Origin: Aestuariivirga sp.
GTDB taxonomy: Bacteria > Pseudomonadota > Alphaproteobacteria > Rhizobiales > Aestuariivirgaceae
NCBI GenBank assembly: GCA_030680855.1
Contig: JAUXUN010000079.1
Span: 62,001 to 126,000 of the forward strand
Direction of reading: 5' to 3'
DNA length: 64,000 bases
Part shown: piece by piece, positions 7,991 through 16,860 of the stretch
How the letters are laid out: the number at the start of each line of letters is the position of its first letter
How positions within the stretch are numbered: the first letter of the stretch is position 1
Made by a program: the position numbers and the translations under genes
The notes under the pieces: generated by a model
What the model saw: only the letters and a program-made list of their open reading frames with translations
What the model was told of the DNA's origin: nothing
Database searches by the model: none

Positions 7991-9064
7991 TTAGGCGCGT
8001 CTTCCAAGCCTTGCTCGTATGCGGGCTGCCGCATCGTCTACTGAGCCTGTTTTCTGCGCACGTTGATCAATGGCAGCAATCTTGTCGTCCACGGCTCCAG
8101 AACTATTACCCATACCCGGCTTCATCACGCGCGGCATTTGCCGGACGTTGCCTTGCGGCTGTCCTGCGTTTGCCTGCGGTTTCGGCACTGCGGCTTTCGC
8201 CTTTTGCGCCTTGTCCCATTTCATGGCTTTCTCGATGATTGTCAGTTCTTCAAACGACACACGCTGTATCCGTTCGTCGGGGATATTTAGGCCCCTGAGA
8301 TAGGTGGACACTTCCGCGTCGTATTGTTCGAACTTGGCCGGGTCTTTGAGTTCCGGCTTGGCTTCGATAAGCTGTGAATTGCGCGTTTCGACATGCTGTT
8401 GCAGTCTTGCGCCTTCCTCTCGCTCCGCTTCCTGCGCGATCTGCCTTTCGGCATTTGCGAGTTGCTGGAAAGAGGTCTGGAACGCCTGATAACGGCCCCA
8501 ACGCGCAGGGTCTTGGGCAAGACGGAACAAGTCCATCCTGCCGTCCTGCAAATCAGCAAACTCCTGCTGAAACGCTGTGACCATCGGGTGTTTGTAGTGC
8601 TGGAGAGCAGACTGAAGTTGCTGCCGTTCCTGTGCTGCCTTTTCGCTTAGCTCTTGTGCCTCACGAATTGCAGCTTGGTGTTCGTTTTGCCTTCTGGATT
8701 CGGCTGCCTGGGCACCCTTCGCCAAACGCAGCATTGACTGCTGCTGTTCGGGCGGGAGCGCTTTGAACATTTCCTTTTCTTCGGGCGTAAAGGAAGCGGG
8801 CGCATCAACGGTAGGCTCAGGGCCTGCATCGGCGTCGGCTTCTTCGGCAACCTCGTCGGCAGCGTCAAGCTGTTCGGGAGGGGATTCTTCGGCTTCCACG
8901 GTCGCTACAGGTGCAGCGGGTTCGAGGGCCGGGATTGTCTTGGGTTCTGGAGCCGCTTCGGCGCGGGCTTCCTTCATCTGGGCTACTGCGGCCTCAATAC
9001 TGCCGCCGTCCTCATCTGGCGGTGAATTTAACCACGGGCTAGAATTGACTAGCTTGACTTTCAT
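7991..9064 (-). CDS. Capsid scaffold protein
   Basis: 357 residues, strongly charged. The N-terminal third is rich in A, E and P. Residues about 110-260 are a long Q/E/A/R-rich predicted coiled coil. The C-terminus is basic (IRARLGRRA), as expected of a scaffold that docks to the capsid protein. It is encoded immediately upstream of the major capsid gene, and its start overlaps the stop of the preceding gene (ATGA). Position and composition support a scaffold role; sequence identity to a named scaffold cannot be judged here. Confidence 0.7.
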   Translation of the reverse strand: MKVKLVNSSPWLNSPPDEDGGSIEAAVAQMKEARAEAAPEPKTIPALEPAAPVATVEAEESPPEQLDAADEVAEEADADAGPEPTVDAPASFTPEEKEMFKALPPEQQQSMLRLAKGAQAAESRRQNEHQAAIREAQELSEKAAQERQQLQSALQHYKHPMVTAFQQEFADLQDGRMDLFRLAQDPARWGRYQAFQTSFQQLANAERQIAQEAEREEGARLQQHVETRNSQLIEAKPELKDPAKFEQYDAEVSTYLRGLNIPDERIQRVSFEELTIIEKAMKWDKAQKAKAAVPKPQANAGQPQGNVRQMPRVMKPGMGNSSGAVDDKIAAIDQRAQKTGSVDDAAARIRARLGRRA

Positions 9065-9306
9065 TTCTTGTTCCTCTGTTCTTCCTCAAATGCCTCAAGC
9101 TTGCCACTCTCTGCGGCCTGCTTAAGATAGCCTTTCAACTTGGGCAGTAGCCGCCACAGCATGAGCAATTCATCATCGTTCGGCTGCTTGCCTGATTTCA
9201 GGCGCTCCACAATGCTGCGTTCGACAACATCAAAGGCCTCTTTGAACAGGTCATCATTGAGAAGCCCTTGGGCGCGGTTCATCCGTTCAATGGGGCCTAG
9301 CGTCAT
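9061..9306 (-). CDS. Small phage protein between portal and scaffold (81 aa)
   Basis: Short helical, charged protein (MTLGPIERMNRAQGLLNDDL to a lysine-rich end). ATGA overlaps join it to both the portal stop and the scaffold start, so translation is coupled. No motif is recognised. A minor assembly function is possible. Confidence 0.6.
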   Translation of the reverse strand: MTLGPIERMNRAQGLLNDDLFKEAFDVVERSIVERLKSGKQPNDDELLMLWRLLPKLKGYLKQAAESGKLEAFEEEQRNKK

Positions 9307-11579
9307 GCGTTCTTTCCTGCTGGCTTGTTCTTGGCCGCTGCTTTGGCCTGCTGTGCCTTGATGGCAATGCCCTGCTCGGCAACGCTTTGCCTGATTTCGC
9401 CGTCGCGTTCGGCATTTTCAGCCTTCAGCATTGCATCAACACCGGCCAGCTTTTCCTTGAGGCCAAATTCCATCACCGCCAGCTTTTCCTTTAACTGAAA
9501 TTCCATCAACGCAATCTCGCGCTTCAGTTCAAAATCCTTCATCATGGTTTGCTGCTTGAGTTGCGCGTCGGCCTGTTTGGTCTGCTGATCTGCCTGTGCA
9601 GCTTGGGCTTTGCCCTGCTGCTCCATTTGCATCTTCTGGCCTTCCATCTTGAGCTTTGCCTTGTCGCCCTCGATCTGGGCCTGCACCTTGATCATGTCAG
9701 GGTTCGGCGGCGGTTCTTTGGGCTGTGGCGGCGGCTGGCCCGGTTTCGGCGTCGGATCGGTAAAGAATTCCTCGGCGTTCTTGAAGCCTGAATTCTCCAC
9801 AATCTTGGACAATGCGTTATAGATATTCTCGCCCGTAACCAGCGGCCCCTCTACGCCCTGCTGCATGGCAACGATTTCCTTCTGGGCCAGCGCAATGGTC
9901 TGCAAGTGCCCCAGCATCTGGTCTTTGTTGCCGGTGCCAAGCCCGACATTGATTGTCAGGTCGAAGTCGCCGCCCCAAGAGCCGGGGTCCATTTCAACCC
10001 ATTGCTTGTTGCGGAGCCGGATGGAGCGCTTGGCCAGTTCCGGGTAGCGCCGGATATAGTAGTTTTGCAGCATGAATATGCGCTTGACGCCCTCGGCAAA
10101 GGTCCGGGCGATCAGTTCAATGCGCTGCTGGCTGGCTCCCATGATCATCGACATGCCGGATGCCGTCTTGTTCAGTGAATCGGCGTCCGAGCCTTGATTG
10201 TATTTGGTTACGCCTGTTCTGTCGGCCTTGACCTCATCAATGTATTGCAGCATCGGGAAGGACGCGGCGGCGGCGAACTGTGTTTCAATGGGCACAATGC
10301 CATCGGCCCTAAATGTTCCGTCAGCCGGGGGCCGTACTATCCCGCCAACACGGGGTTGAAGAATGTCATCAATATCAACAGCGCCAGGATCAATATACTT
10401 GACCGGATTGTTGACCAAGTACAGGTTATCAAGAATCTGCCGCCACAGGGTTGACTTCAGAAGCTGGAATTCCATGGTCTGATCGGCAATGGACAGGCCC
10501 ACAAGCCTATGCGGCACGATGATGGGCGTTATGACCGCAAACGGCCTTGGCCCGTCCCATTCCTCATTGTCGAGTATCTCGGTCCCCTGCCCCGCATGGA
10601 CAACCCTGCGCATTTCCGCAACGCCGTCATCGTCATAATCCACACGCGGATAGGCCTCAGTCACCCATATCAACCGCATGGCCTCATTCGAGGTTGCCTT
10701 GTCGCCGGTCGGGTCTTCATCAATGCCCTTCAGCCGGGCTATCTTCTCCTGGTCCGTATTGGCTTCATCGCCGCCAAGGTTCTTGATCTTGGCCTTGGAA
10801 TACCCTGCCTCGATAAGTTCAGATGCAGTCTTTTGCGCCCGGTGCGCCATATAACTTGTTTCGTCAATGTCGCCCTTGGCCCGCTTGGAAATCAGCAATT
10901 CTTCCGGTGGAACAGGAACAACGCAGACCTTCATGGACTTCTTGGTCCGGCACCACACGCCGCTGTGCAGCATCGCAGGCATACCTGTCATCGGATCGGG
11001 CGGGCCTTGCTCCTCGGTGTGTTCCTTCAGATACCAGAGGATTTTATCATCCAGCGTCCATTTGCGCCGTGTATACTCCTCCTGTGTCTTGGCGTTTTCT
11101 TCTTCCTTTTGCAGCGCCATGACCGAATACTGGTCATCCGGCACATTCAGAAAGTCGTCAAGCTCTTCCTTCTCGTCAAACTCAGGATAGACCTTGCAGG
11201 CCCCGGTGCGTTGCAGCAGGGCGTCCTTGAACATGCTGTAGAGAACACGGAACCCGTCATTGTCCTGAAGGAATATCCAGTTGTTGTATTCGGTGGCCTG
11301 CTTTGCGCCTTCCTCATCTTCCGCGCCTTGAGGCAGGAACGACACCACATCATCACCGGCCATGAACATTTTCATGAGGGCGGGCAGTATCCATTCAACC
11401 GTGTCGGCTACGTCAGTCGAGACTACCTGAGAGCGGCCCTTGACCTCATTGCCGAAGGGTTCGCCCAGATAATAGTCCATGGCCTTCTTGCGGGCATCGC
11501 TGAGATCGCCACCGAGAAAGCCAAGGGCTGATTTCTGCTCCGCCTCAAGCAGGGATTTGAGTTCGTCGTCGCGCATCAA
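9303..11579 (-). CDS. Portal protein
   Basis: 758 residues, the size of large podovirus-type portals. The N-terminal segment (DARKKAMDYYLGEPFGNE, then a G-R-S-Q-V-V-S-T-D-V-A-D-T-V-E pattern) is the signature seen in portal proteins of phages with SU10-type capsids. Proline-glutamine-rich and long helical Q/K/E-rich segments fill residues about 615-758 and would form the barrel or interior crown. It lies between terminase and scaffold/capsid genes. The portal forms the dodecameric DNA entry ring of the head. Confidence 0.85.
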   Translation of the reverse strand: MMRDDELKSLLEAEQKSALGFLGGDLSDARKKAMDYYLGEPFGNEVKGRSQVVSTDVADTVEWILPALMKMFMAGDDVVSFLPQGAEDEEGAKQATEYNNWIFLQDNDGFRVLYSMFKDALLQRTGACKVYPEFDEKEELDDFLNVPDDQYSVMALQKEEENAKTQEEYTRRKWTLDDKILWYLKEHTEEQGPPDPMTGMPAMLHSGVWCRTKKSMKVCVVPVPPEELLISKRAKGDIDETSYMAHRAQKTASELIEAGYSKAKIKNLGGDEANTDQEKIARLKGIDEDPTGDKATSNEAMRLIWVTEAYPRVDYDDDGVAEMRRVVHAGQGTEILDNEEWDGPRPFAVITPIIVPHRLVGLSIADQTMEFQLLKSTLWRQILDNLYLVNNPVKYIDPGAVDIDDILQPRVGGIVRPPADGTFRADGIVPIETQFAAAASFPMLQYIDEVKADRTGVTKYNQGSDADSLNKTASGMSMIMGASQQRIELIARTFAEGVKRIFMLQNYYIRRYPELAKRSIRLRNKQWVEMDPGSWGGDFDLTINVGLGTGNKDQMLGHLQTIALAQKEIVAMQQGVEGPLVTGENIYNALSKIVENSGFKNAEEFFTDPTPKPGQPPPQPKEPPPNPDMIKVQAQIEGDKAKLKMEGQKMQMEQQGKAQAAQADQQTKQADAQLKQQTMMKDFELKREIALMEFQLKEKLAVMEFGLKEKLAGVDAMLKAENAERDGEIRQSVAEQGIAIKAQQAKAAAKNKPAGKNA

Positions 11580-11836
11580 CGGCCAAGCCTCGTATCCCAG
11601 TCTTTCGGCTCATACTTGCGTGACAGACGGCAATTCATGATTTCCAACAAGCGCCACCAAGACCAGCCGCCGTTCGGGAAAGCCTCTTGCATTTCGCGGC
11701 CAAGAAAACCTTTTGCGCCAAATCCAAGAAACGAATAAGTGTCCGTTATCGGATTGTATTTCCAAAAACGGCTACCTGGTGCATTTCTGACCATGCGCCG
11801 CGCCAGTCTGTTGAGTAGCTTATGAATAAAGCGCAT
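11576..11836 (-). CDS. Small basic phage protein (86 aa)
   Basis: Arg/Trp-rich protein (MRFIHKLLNRLARRMVRNAP at the start) with no known motif. It is squeezed between terminase and portal: its ATG overlaps the terminase stop (TAATG), and its stop overlaps the portal start (ATGA). Such coupling suggests an accessory packaging or DNA-binding role, but there is no direct evidence. Confidence 0.55.
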   Translation of the reverse strand: MRFIHKLLNRLARRMVRNAPGSRFWKYNPITDTYSFLGFGAKGFLGREMQEAFPNGGWSWWRLLEIMNCRLSRKYEPKDWDTRLGR

Positions 11837-13386
11837 TAAACAATCCCGTCATTCTTGGGGTATTCGAGCTTCTTACGTATCACTGGCGGCGTGTAGCCAT
11901 CGGCAAACTGCATGAATGCGTCGGCCCCGTGATCGTGGCCGTCCTTGCGCGGGTGGGGCTTCCAGACTCCAAACGTCTCGTCCCAATCGCGCGAATAGTT
12001 TTCGAGATGGACAAGGCCGACCTCGCATTCCAGTTCGTCAAACTCACACATGGGCAGGATCGAGCGCACCGCCTGGATGGAATTCAGCTTGTCCGGGGTG
12101 CGCTTGACCGTTCGGAACGTGAAGCCGAGCTTCTTTGCAATGTCCTTGTAGCTGGTGAGATGCCCGTCCTCGCCGCTGAACCTGTTTTCAATGTCATGCG
12201 GGCCGTAATGCTCGCCAAACTTGGCGCTGCGCCTTGCCCGCCATTTGTCCAGCCAGTCGAGATAATATCCTATGCCCTCGCCGCTGCTTTCGTAGAACCC
12301 GACAAACCTATGCTTGTCCTTGATGAACTGGTGCAGCCAAATGCTGGTCATGTCGTGGGTGCCAATGTCCCAGAAGGTGCTGACCACGGCGTTAGTCTCG
12401 AATTCAAACTGCCCAATCTTCTTGCGAACCCGGAGGTTCTGAATATCCTTGGCAAAGTACGCGCCATCCTTTGCGGCCTTGAAAGCCTCGTCAGGGGTGG
12501 ATGGAAACTCTTTCCACATGCCATCCCCCTGTTCGCGCTGTTTGGCCGCGTACCACCATTTCTGGCCATCCGTGAGCGTGATACCGAGATCCTTGAGTTC
12601 GGCGAAGTAACTGATATTCTCCGGCGTCAGGTTGTAGGGCTGCTCAAGCGAATAGGCTGCGTCCTGAAACCACGGAAAGAAATGGAACTTGTATTCAATC
12701 TCGCCTGGTTCACGGCCTGCATCATGGATTTTTTGAGCCGCCGATGATTTGTCGTAAAAGTCGCCGCTGCGCCCTTCTGCAGTACTCTCGATAAAACACA
12801 ACTGACGGGGGGCGAGTGTATTGAGTGCGCCGGTCTTGATCTCATCGGCCTTGCCGGGGTCTTTGGCGCATATCTTTCCATATTCCGAGATGTGAATGAA
12901 ATTATAGGTGCCGGAACGCAGTGACGTGCCAACCCTGATTTCAGAACCGTTGGCGAATGTGATTTCCTCGGTATTGTCGGTAATGACCGCCAGCTTGGCC
13001 TTGAGTTGATCTGGCAAGCGTTCGTAGGCAAACTTGACACGGGTGAGCAGGTGCTTGGCATTGGGCAGCGTGTCGGCAATCAGACCCGCGCTGAAGTTGC
13101 CGTTGAACAGGCAGCAGTCCAGGGCCATGAGCAGGATGAGTGTTGAGAAGCCAAGTTGCCGCGCCTTTAACACGACATTCAGATAGTGCAGATCGGTTAG
13201 AAGCTTTTCCTGAGCCGGGTTGAGATTGAACTTGATGACCGCGCCGTGCTTGTCGGTAATCCAGTAGAGGTTGTTGAGCCGCCATTTGCGGTCAGACCAT
13301 TGGGCGATGATTGCAGGCGTGAGGGCTGAATCTGCCTTATTCAACTTGGTGTTGGCCCCGTGTTTGGCCGCACTTCGCGCCGTCAA
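11836..13386 (-). CDS. Terminase large subunit
   Basis: 516 residues, typical length. The N-terminal ATPase contains LNPAQEKLL, a Walker A-type segment KARQLGFST (about residues 74-82) and a Walker B-type IHISEYGK. The C-terminal nuclease part contains FWDIGTHDMTSIW, the first conserved aspartate region of the RNase H-like fold. It packages phage DNA into the procapsid and cuts the concatemer. It lies directly downstream of the small subunit. Confidence 0.88.
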   Translation of the reverse strand: MTARSAAKHGANTKLNKADSALTPAIIAQWSDRKWRLNNLYWITDKHGAVIKFNLNPAQEKLLTDLHYLNVVLKARQLGFSTLILLMALDCCLFNGNFSAGLIADTLPNAKHLLTRVKFAYERLPDQLKAKLAVITDNTEEITFANGSEIRVGTSLRSGTYNFIHISEYGKICAKDPGKADEIKTGALNTLAPRQLCFIESTAEGRSGDFYDKSSAAQKIHDAGREPGEIEYKFHFFPWFQDAAYSLEQPYNLTPENISYFAELKDLGITLTDGQKWWYAAKQREQGDGMWKEFPSTPDEAFKAAKDGAYFAKDIQNLRVRKKIGQFEFETNAVVSTFWDIGTHDMTSIWLHQFIKDKHRFVGFYESSGEGIGYYLDWLDKWRARRSAKFGEHYGPHDIENRFSGEDGHLTSYKDIAKKLGFTFRTVKRTPDKLNSIQAVRSILPMCEFDELECEVGLVHLENYSRDWDETFGVWKPHPRKDGHDHGADAFMQFADGYTPPVIRKKLEYPKNDGIV

Positions 13387-13404
13387 CTCAACCAGAGATA
13401 TGCG

Positions 13405-13872
13405 CTAAATGCTGCGGGTTTTGCCCGAAACAGCGTTGAGAAGCTCAAGAACGCCGTCGCTTACGTTGTGCGTGGTATCCGTTTTGTCGGAAAGACCCAA
13501 ATCACGGGCAATAATGTTGGCATTAAGCAGATCGGCAGCGGCTCCAGCGAACTTCTGAGAGCGTATCGCCTTCTCCACTCGCGTTACGACTGCGGACAAA
13601 TCTTCTCTTTTGCGGTATTCAGCCCAAGTATCGTGATGAATATCCAAGAACAAATGCAACCCATCCAAGGTCATTGCCCGCATCTTGGCAGTAGGCTCAT
13701 GTTTAGCACTGCCTTGAAATGTAACTAGATTATCCTCCCAAAGCGGATTGTCATGTGCCCATTGAAAGTATTCTTCACAAGCCGTCTCAAGTTGCTCTGG
13801 AGATTCAAACTTTGGATTTCGACCATGCGTTGATCTTGCTTTCCAAAACTCATTGCCGAGCGGTGCTGACAT
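13405..13872 (-). CDS. Terminase small subunit (DNA-packaging protein)
   Basis: About 155 residues, beginning [20 protein letters not shown]. The segment [17 protein letters not shown] is the common opening of a terminase small subunit family with a helical DNA-binding N-terminus. It recognises the packaging site and loads the large subunit. An upstream ATG at 13876-13878 is possible, but AGGA lies 6 nt before the second ATG, so the second is preferred. It is the first clear gene of the late operon, with terminase large subunit 18 bases downstream. Confidence 0.75.
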   Translation of the reverse strand: MSAPLGNEFWKARSTHGRNPKFESPEQLETACEEYFQWAHDNPLWEDNLVTFQGSAKHEPTAKMRAMTLDGLHLFLDIHHDTWAEYRKREDLSAVVTRVEKAIRSQKFAGAAADLLNANIIARDLGLSDKTDTTHNVSDGVLELLNAVSGKTRSI

Positions 13873-13884
13873 TTTCATTCCTAG

Positions 13885-13986
13885 TTAACGGTATCCCGCT
13901 TCAAGCCTGCCAATTTGCCAATATATACAGTTGCTTAGAACATCAAATGCGGGCATTGACAGCGGGAATGGGGTGAATTTCGTCAT
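13885..13986 (-). CDS. Possible leader ORF before terminase (33 aa)
   Basis: ATG-initiated ORF (MTKFTPFPLSMPAFDVLSNC and 13 more residues) ending 7 nt before the first possible start of the terminase small subunit, in the same direction. AGAAG precedes the ATG. It may be a real short gene or leader peptide, or chance. The TATATT inside it on the minus strand could equally belong to a late promoter. Confidence 0.25.
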   Translation of the reverse strand: MTKFTPFPLSMPAFDVLSNCIYWQIGRLEAGYR

Positions 13987-14073
13987 AGCTTCTCTATGCT
14001 TATTTCCGATTTTTTCGGAAAAAGGCCAGCATTTCGGTGTAAACACGGCTAAAACGCATTGGCGAAGCGCAAT
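13987..14073. other. Short non-coding gap with hairpin
   Basis: The gap between the NusG-like gene and the late genes contains a 6-bp perfect inverted repeat (TTCCGA/TCGGAA with a five-T loop) at 14004-14020. It is followed by no clear T-run on either strand, so it is not a convincing terminator. It lies exactly where a late-operon control site (pause, terminator or loading site for an antiterminator) would be expected. Confidence 0.35.
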
Positions 14074-14526
14074 CTATAGAATAGTTTCTGCTTTGGCAAG
14101 GCCCTCGAAGTACATTCTTAGATCATCGAATGACTTAAGCTTCAACTTCTTGGATTTTGATGGTATTTTTCTCTCGAAAGCTTCCCGTGCATCATAGATC
14201 ATCTCGTTTATGACGCATTGAAAAGCCCCCATTTGGCGGTCAGGAATGACATAGGCGGGCCTCGCCATGTCATCGGCAGGCAGCGTGGGGTCGCGGACGA
14301 GGCCAAGGGTGTATTTCCGCCCTATGATGTCTTGCAGGCCCCAGGAATAGGGCGTGTAGAGGAAGATCAGGCGGGGGATGGCCGGAATTTCCTTCAAGGC
14401 GGTCTTGCGGTGCTTGCCCTGGCGGACCAAGCGGGCCTCCCTAGGCACATAGGGGTCGAAGTCAGAAAGCCCCTCAGCGGCCTTTAGTTCTTTGGCAGGC
14501 TCGGTTTTCATAATTACCCAAGGCAT
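14074..14526 (-). CDS. NusG/RfaH-like transcription factor (NGN domain only)
   Basis: 150 residues. The opening PWVIMKTEPAKELKAAEGL, then DPYVPREARLVRQGKHRKTA and IPAIPRLIFLYTP, follow the NusG N-terminal pattern: W-x-V near the start, K-E-x-x-A helix, Y-x-P-R, and a P-R-L/Y-I/V-F strand. Cellular NusG also has a C-terminal KOW domain; none is visible here, where the tail is lysine-rich. NGN domains bind RNA polymerase and suppress pausing. Located at the end of the leftward early block just before the terminase genes, it could control late transcription. AGGGGAAAG precedes the ATG at 14526. Confidence 0.7.
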   Translation of the reverse strand: MPWVIMKTEPAKELKAAEGLSDFDPYVPREARLVRQGKHRKTALKEIPAIPRLIFLYTPYSWGLQDIIGRKYTLGLVRDPTLPADDMARPAYVIPDRQMGAFQCVINEMIYDAREAFERKIPSKSKKLKLKSFDDLRMYFEGLAKAETIL

Positions 14527-14557
14527 TCATTCTTTCCCCTATATTGGCAGGATCGGG

Positions 14558-14731
14558 TTATTCAGGTTTGACGAAAAACTTTGCGTAATGACGTGGCTGC
14601 ACATAGCCAATCGGCTCCGGGTTCTTGAAAATCTTCTTACCTTCCGGATTCAAGACGCCAGTATCCTTCGGGACAAGCTTTTGAACTTGAAACCCGTGGG
14701 GCAACTCCATTTTGTCGTCGTCGTAGCTCAT
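14558..14731 (-). CDS. Small phage hypothetical protein (57 aa)
   Basis: ATG-initiated ORF beginning MSYDDDKMELPHGFQVQKLV and ending in RHYAKFFVKPE, with a good ribosome binding site (AAGGGA) upstream. It fits exactly between the gene at 14741 and the NusG-like gene, in the same direction, so it is probably a real member of the leftward operon. No motif recognised. Confidence 0.6.
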   Translation of the reverse strand: MSYDDDKMELPHGFQVQKLVPKDTGVLNPEGKKIFKNPEPIGYVQPRHYAKFFVKPE

Positions 14732-14740
14732 CTGTCCCTT

Positions 14741-14995
14741 CTATTCAGTGGGGGTTTCTAGTTTGGAGGCGGCGGCGTTAATGGCCGTCTGGCGCGCAAC
14801 CACCAATAGCCGATGCTCCGTTGAAAGCTCTTGATAGTGTTCCGTGACGATGTTCCCGGCTTCCCTCATTCCCTCCGCCTTGCTTTGACGGGCTACCTTG
14901 CGGAGGGCGGCGGACATGGCGGCAATGAATTGTTCTGGCCCCTGCCCTTCAATGCCGACTTCAAGCTTCGTGGCCATTGCAAGGAACTCACTCAT
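14741..14995 (-). CDS. Phage hypothetical protein (84 aa)
   Basis: Helical protein (MSEFLAMATKLEVGIEGQGP at the start) whose ATG overlaps the stop of the upstream replication-like gene (ATGA). No recognised domain. Confidence 0.55.
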   Translation of the reverse strand: MSEFLAMATKLEVGIEGQGPEQFIAAMSAALRKVARQSKAEGMREAGNIVTEHYQELSTEHRLLVVARQTAINAAASKLETPTE

Positions 14996-15687
14996 CCGGT
15001 TCTCCTCATCAGGTTGGTGTTCAGCAGACGGTTAAGGTGGTCTGGAAGACGTGGAAATTCTTCCTCCTCAAGAGCTGCTAAGCCGTCGCCCTTCACAGCG
15101 ACGGCGCGAAGCGGCGAGCGCGAACTTTCTCGCGCGTCTAGGTTTAAGGTCTGGTCTTTGTTTAGGTCTCCCTCTTGGTCTAAGGTCTGTGTCTCGGTCT
15201 TAGGTCTAGGTGAGGATAGAGGCTCGATAGCCATGCGATAGTCATGACATAGCCTTTCCAAAACAGCACCGCAGGAAGGATCACGCTCATGTTTTTTTGC
15301 ATCAATAATTTTGATAAACTCTTGAACACGCTTGGTTTTTAGTATATTACTAGAGGCGGCGTTGAGATGGTTCATGACCCCTAGAGAGTGCTTCGCATTC
15401 GTCGGCTCGTTGAACTCAACCCAGTTGGTGATGAGGATGGTGTTGAGACCGTTTTCGACCTCGATCAAACCGACTTTCGAAAGGCTATCTATAGCCATGC
15501 GATAGTCATGCTCGGAACAATTCAGATCAGCCGTGGCGTAGCCGGTCTTGATGTCAAAACAGCCGGAGGAATTGCTATGTGGGCTGGTGAGCAAATAGAG
15601 GTAGGCAAGCTTCGACTGGTTGTCAGTCAAGGCGTTGAATTTTCCGGACTGCCAGAGATTGCTGTAAACTTTCGAAAAGCCTCTCAT
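14992..15687 (-). CDS. Phage replication initiator-like protein
   Basis: 231 residues. The N-terminal 110 residues (MRGFSKVYSNLWQSGKFNAL, LAYLYLLTSPHSNSSGCF, then SLSKVGLIEVENGL) match the winged-helix pattern shared by phage replisome organizer and DnaT/O-like initiator proteins. The C-terminal half is a charged, low-complexity tail. Such proteins bind the phage origin and recruit host helicase. No helicase loader is seen next to it. The start overlaps the upstream stop (ATGA). Confidence 0.6.
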   Translation of the reverse strand: MRGFSKVYSNLWQSGKFNALTDNQSKLAYLYLLTSPHSNSSGCFDIKTGYATADLNCSEHDYRMAIDSLSKVGLIEVENGLNTILITNWVEFNEPTNAKHSLGVMNHLNAASSNILKTKRVQEFIKIIDAKKHERDPSCGAVLERLCHDYRMAIEPLSSPRPKTETQTLDQEGDLNKDQTLNLDARESSRSPLRAVAVKGDGLAALEEEEFPRLPDHLNRLLNTNLMRRTG

Positions 15688-15896
15688 TCTCTCCCCGCTT
15701 CAGTGGTTTTGAAAACGAGAGTGGTCTTTTCCCCGTGCTTGCGGTAATAGTCGGTTGCCTTCTCAAGGCAACCGCTCCATGTATCGTCTGACCATTCAAA
15801 ACGGGGATCAACGGTGGGCGGCGGCGGGGGCCTGTTCTCAACGCTCCAAACCTTGGACTTGGTATTGAATATCAAGCATGAAGTTTCGTATCTCAT
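15684..15896 (-). CDS. Phage hypothetical protein (70 aa)
   Basis: Start placed at the ATG at 15894-15896 (MRYETSCLIFNTKSKVWSVE) because GGAGGGG lies 5 nt upstream; the longer frame would need a TTG within the end of the methyltransferase gene. It has a proline-rich stretch followed by WSGCLEKATDYY. No known family. Confidence 0.5.
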   Translation of the reverse strand: MRYETSCLIFNTKSKVWSVENRPPPPPTVDPRFEWSDDTWSGCLEKATDYYRKHGEKTTLVFKTTEAGRE

Positions 15897-15930
15897 ACCG
15901 TCCCCTCCTCCTTGATGTGTTGTGTTGGGG

Positions 15931-16719
15931 TCATGCGTAATCTCCGGGGCGCTCAAGCTGTTTGCGGCACGGCGGAATCCACATGAATTCGGTTGGTTCA
16001 GTTTCCGGCCCCTTTGCCCAAACTATCCAGCAATAGGAAGTGGCCGTTGAAGCGCGGGGATCGCAGCGGCCCTTGACCATGGGAACACGTTCGGCGAATT
16101 GGGCAATGAGGTATGGCTTGTGAACCATGAACAGATCACGATAGCGCCCGCCGCCCTCTAGGAAGGCCGTGCGAACCAGAAGCGCAACGCCCTTGGCCGC
16201 GCGTTCAATGGCAACGTCTGCAAACTGTGCGGCTAGCCTGAAAGGCGGATTTGTTATGATCCAGTCGTGGACCAATCGGATTCCTGGCAACAGAAAATCA
16301 TCAAGATCATTGCCGCCGTAGTCGTGAATGTCGGACGCCTGAATGGTCTTGAAATAGCCTTGGAGGCCGCGCACCATATAGCCGCGATTGCAGGAAGGTT
16401 CCCAAACAGTGTCTTGATGGGAATCGGTGGCAATAACATGCTCGCACAAGGCTCTTACTGCCCAAGGCGGCGTCGGAAAGTCATCAAGGGAATCGTGCGC
16501 CTCGTGGCGTTGCTGCATGACGGCATGTGAAGTGTTCTGACTCATGCCGCAATTCTCACTGGCTTGATTGCCCGCCACCCTGCCCGCCTTCCATCGTCCA
16601 TCATGTTCATCGCGTAGGGCGAAAAACTGTCCGGTGTCAGGATCATAACGATAGGCTAGTTTGACCTGTTCCTGTGTGGGGTGCGCCCGTTTCTTCCGTG
16701 GGCTGTAGAACTTCATCAT
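15931..16719 (-). CDS. Phage DNA adenine methyltransferase with an extra N-terminal HNH-associated segment
   Basis: 262 residues. The C-terminal part (from about residue 80) has FPTPPWAVRALCEHV, a SAM-site-like WEPSCNRGYM, and the NPPF motif at residues 157-160 that marks N6-adenine methyltransferases. It would methylate phage DNA to evade host restriction or time replication. Residues about 20-52 (YRYDPDTGQFFALRDEHDGR, then KAGRVAG) instead look like the short N-terminal segment of phage HNH homing endonucleases, here without a nuclease. An internal ATG at residue 59 could give the methyltransferase alone. It is in the leftward early block. Confidence 0.75.
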   Translation of the reverse strand: MMKFYSPRKKRAHPTQEQVKLAYRYDPDTGQFFALRDEHDGRWKAGRVAGNQASENCGMSQNTSHAVMQQRHEAHDSLDDFPTPPWAVRALCEHVIATDSHQDTVWEPSCNRGYMVRGLQGYFKTIQASDIHDYGGNDLDDFLLPGIRLVHDWIITNPPFRLAAQFADVAIERAAKGVALLVRTAFLEGGGRYRDLFMVHKPYLIAQFAERVPMVKGRCDPRASTATSYCWIVWAKGPETEPTEFMWIPPCRKQLERPGDYA

Positions 16720-16860
16720 TCCACGCGCTCCACTTGAGGGCGCAGGAATGCGCAGCGGGAATTACCCACTGAGCGCGATAAAAAGCAATGATTCCGCATC
16801 TTTTTCATCCCTTGCTTACGAAAAACGCTTGCCTAAAGCGTCAGTTCGTGTTTCGTTAAT

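Noticed and set aside
13956-13961. TTGACA promoter-like hexamer on the + strand before the terminase gene
   Set aside because: It points into the antisense direction of the leftward genes and has no well-spaced -10 partner.
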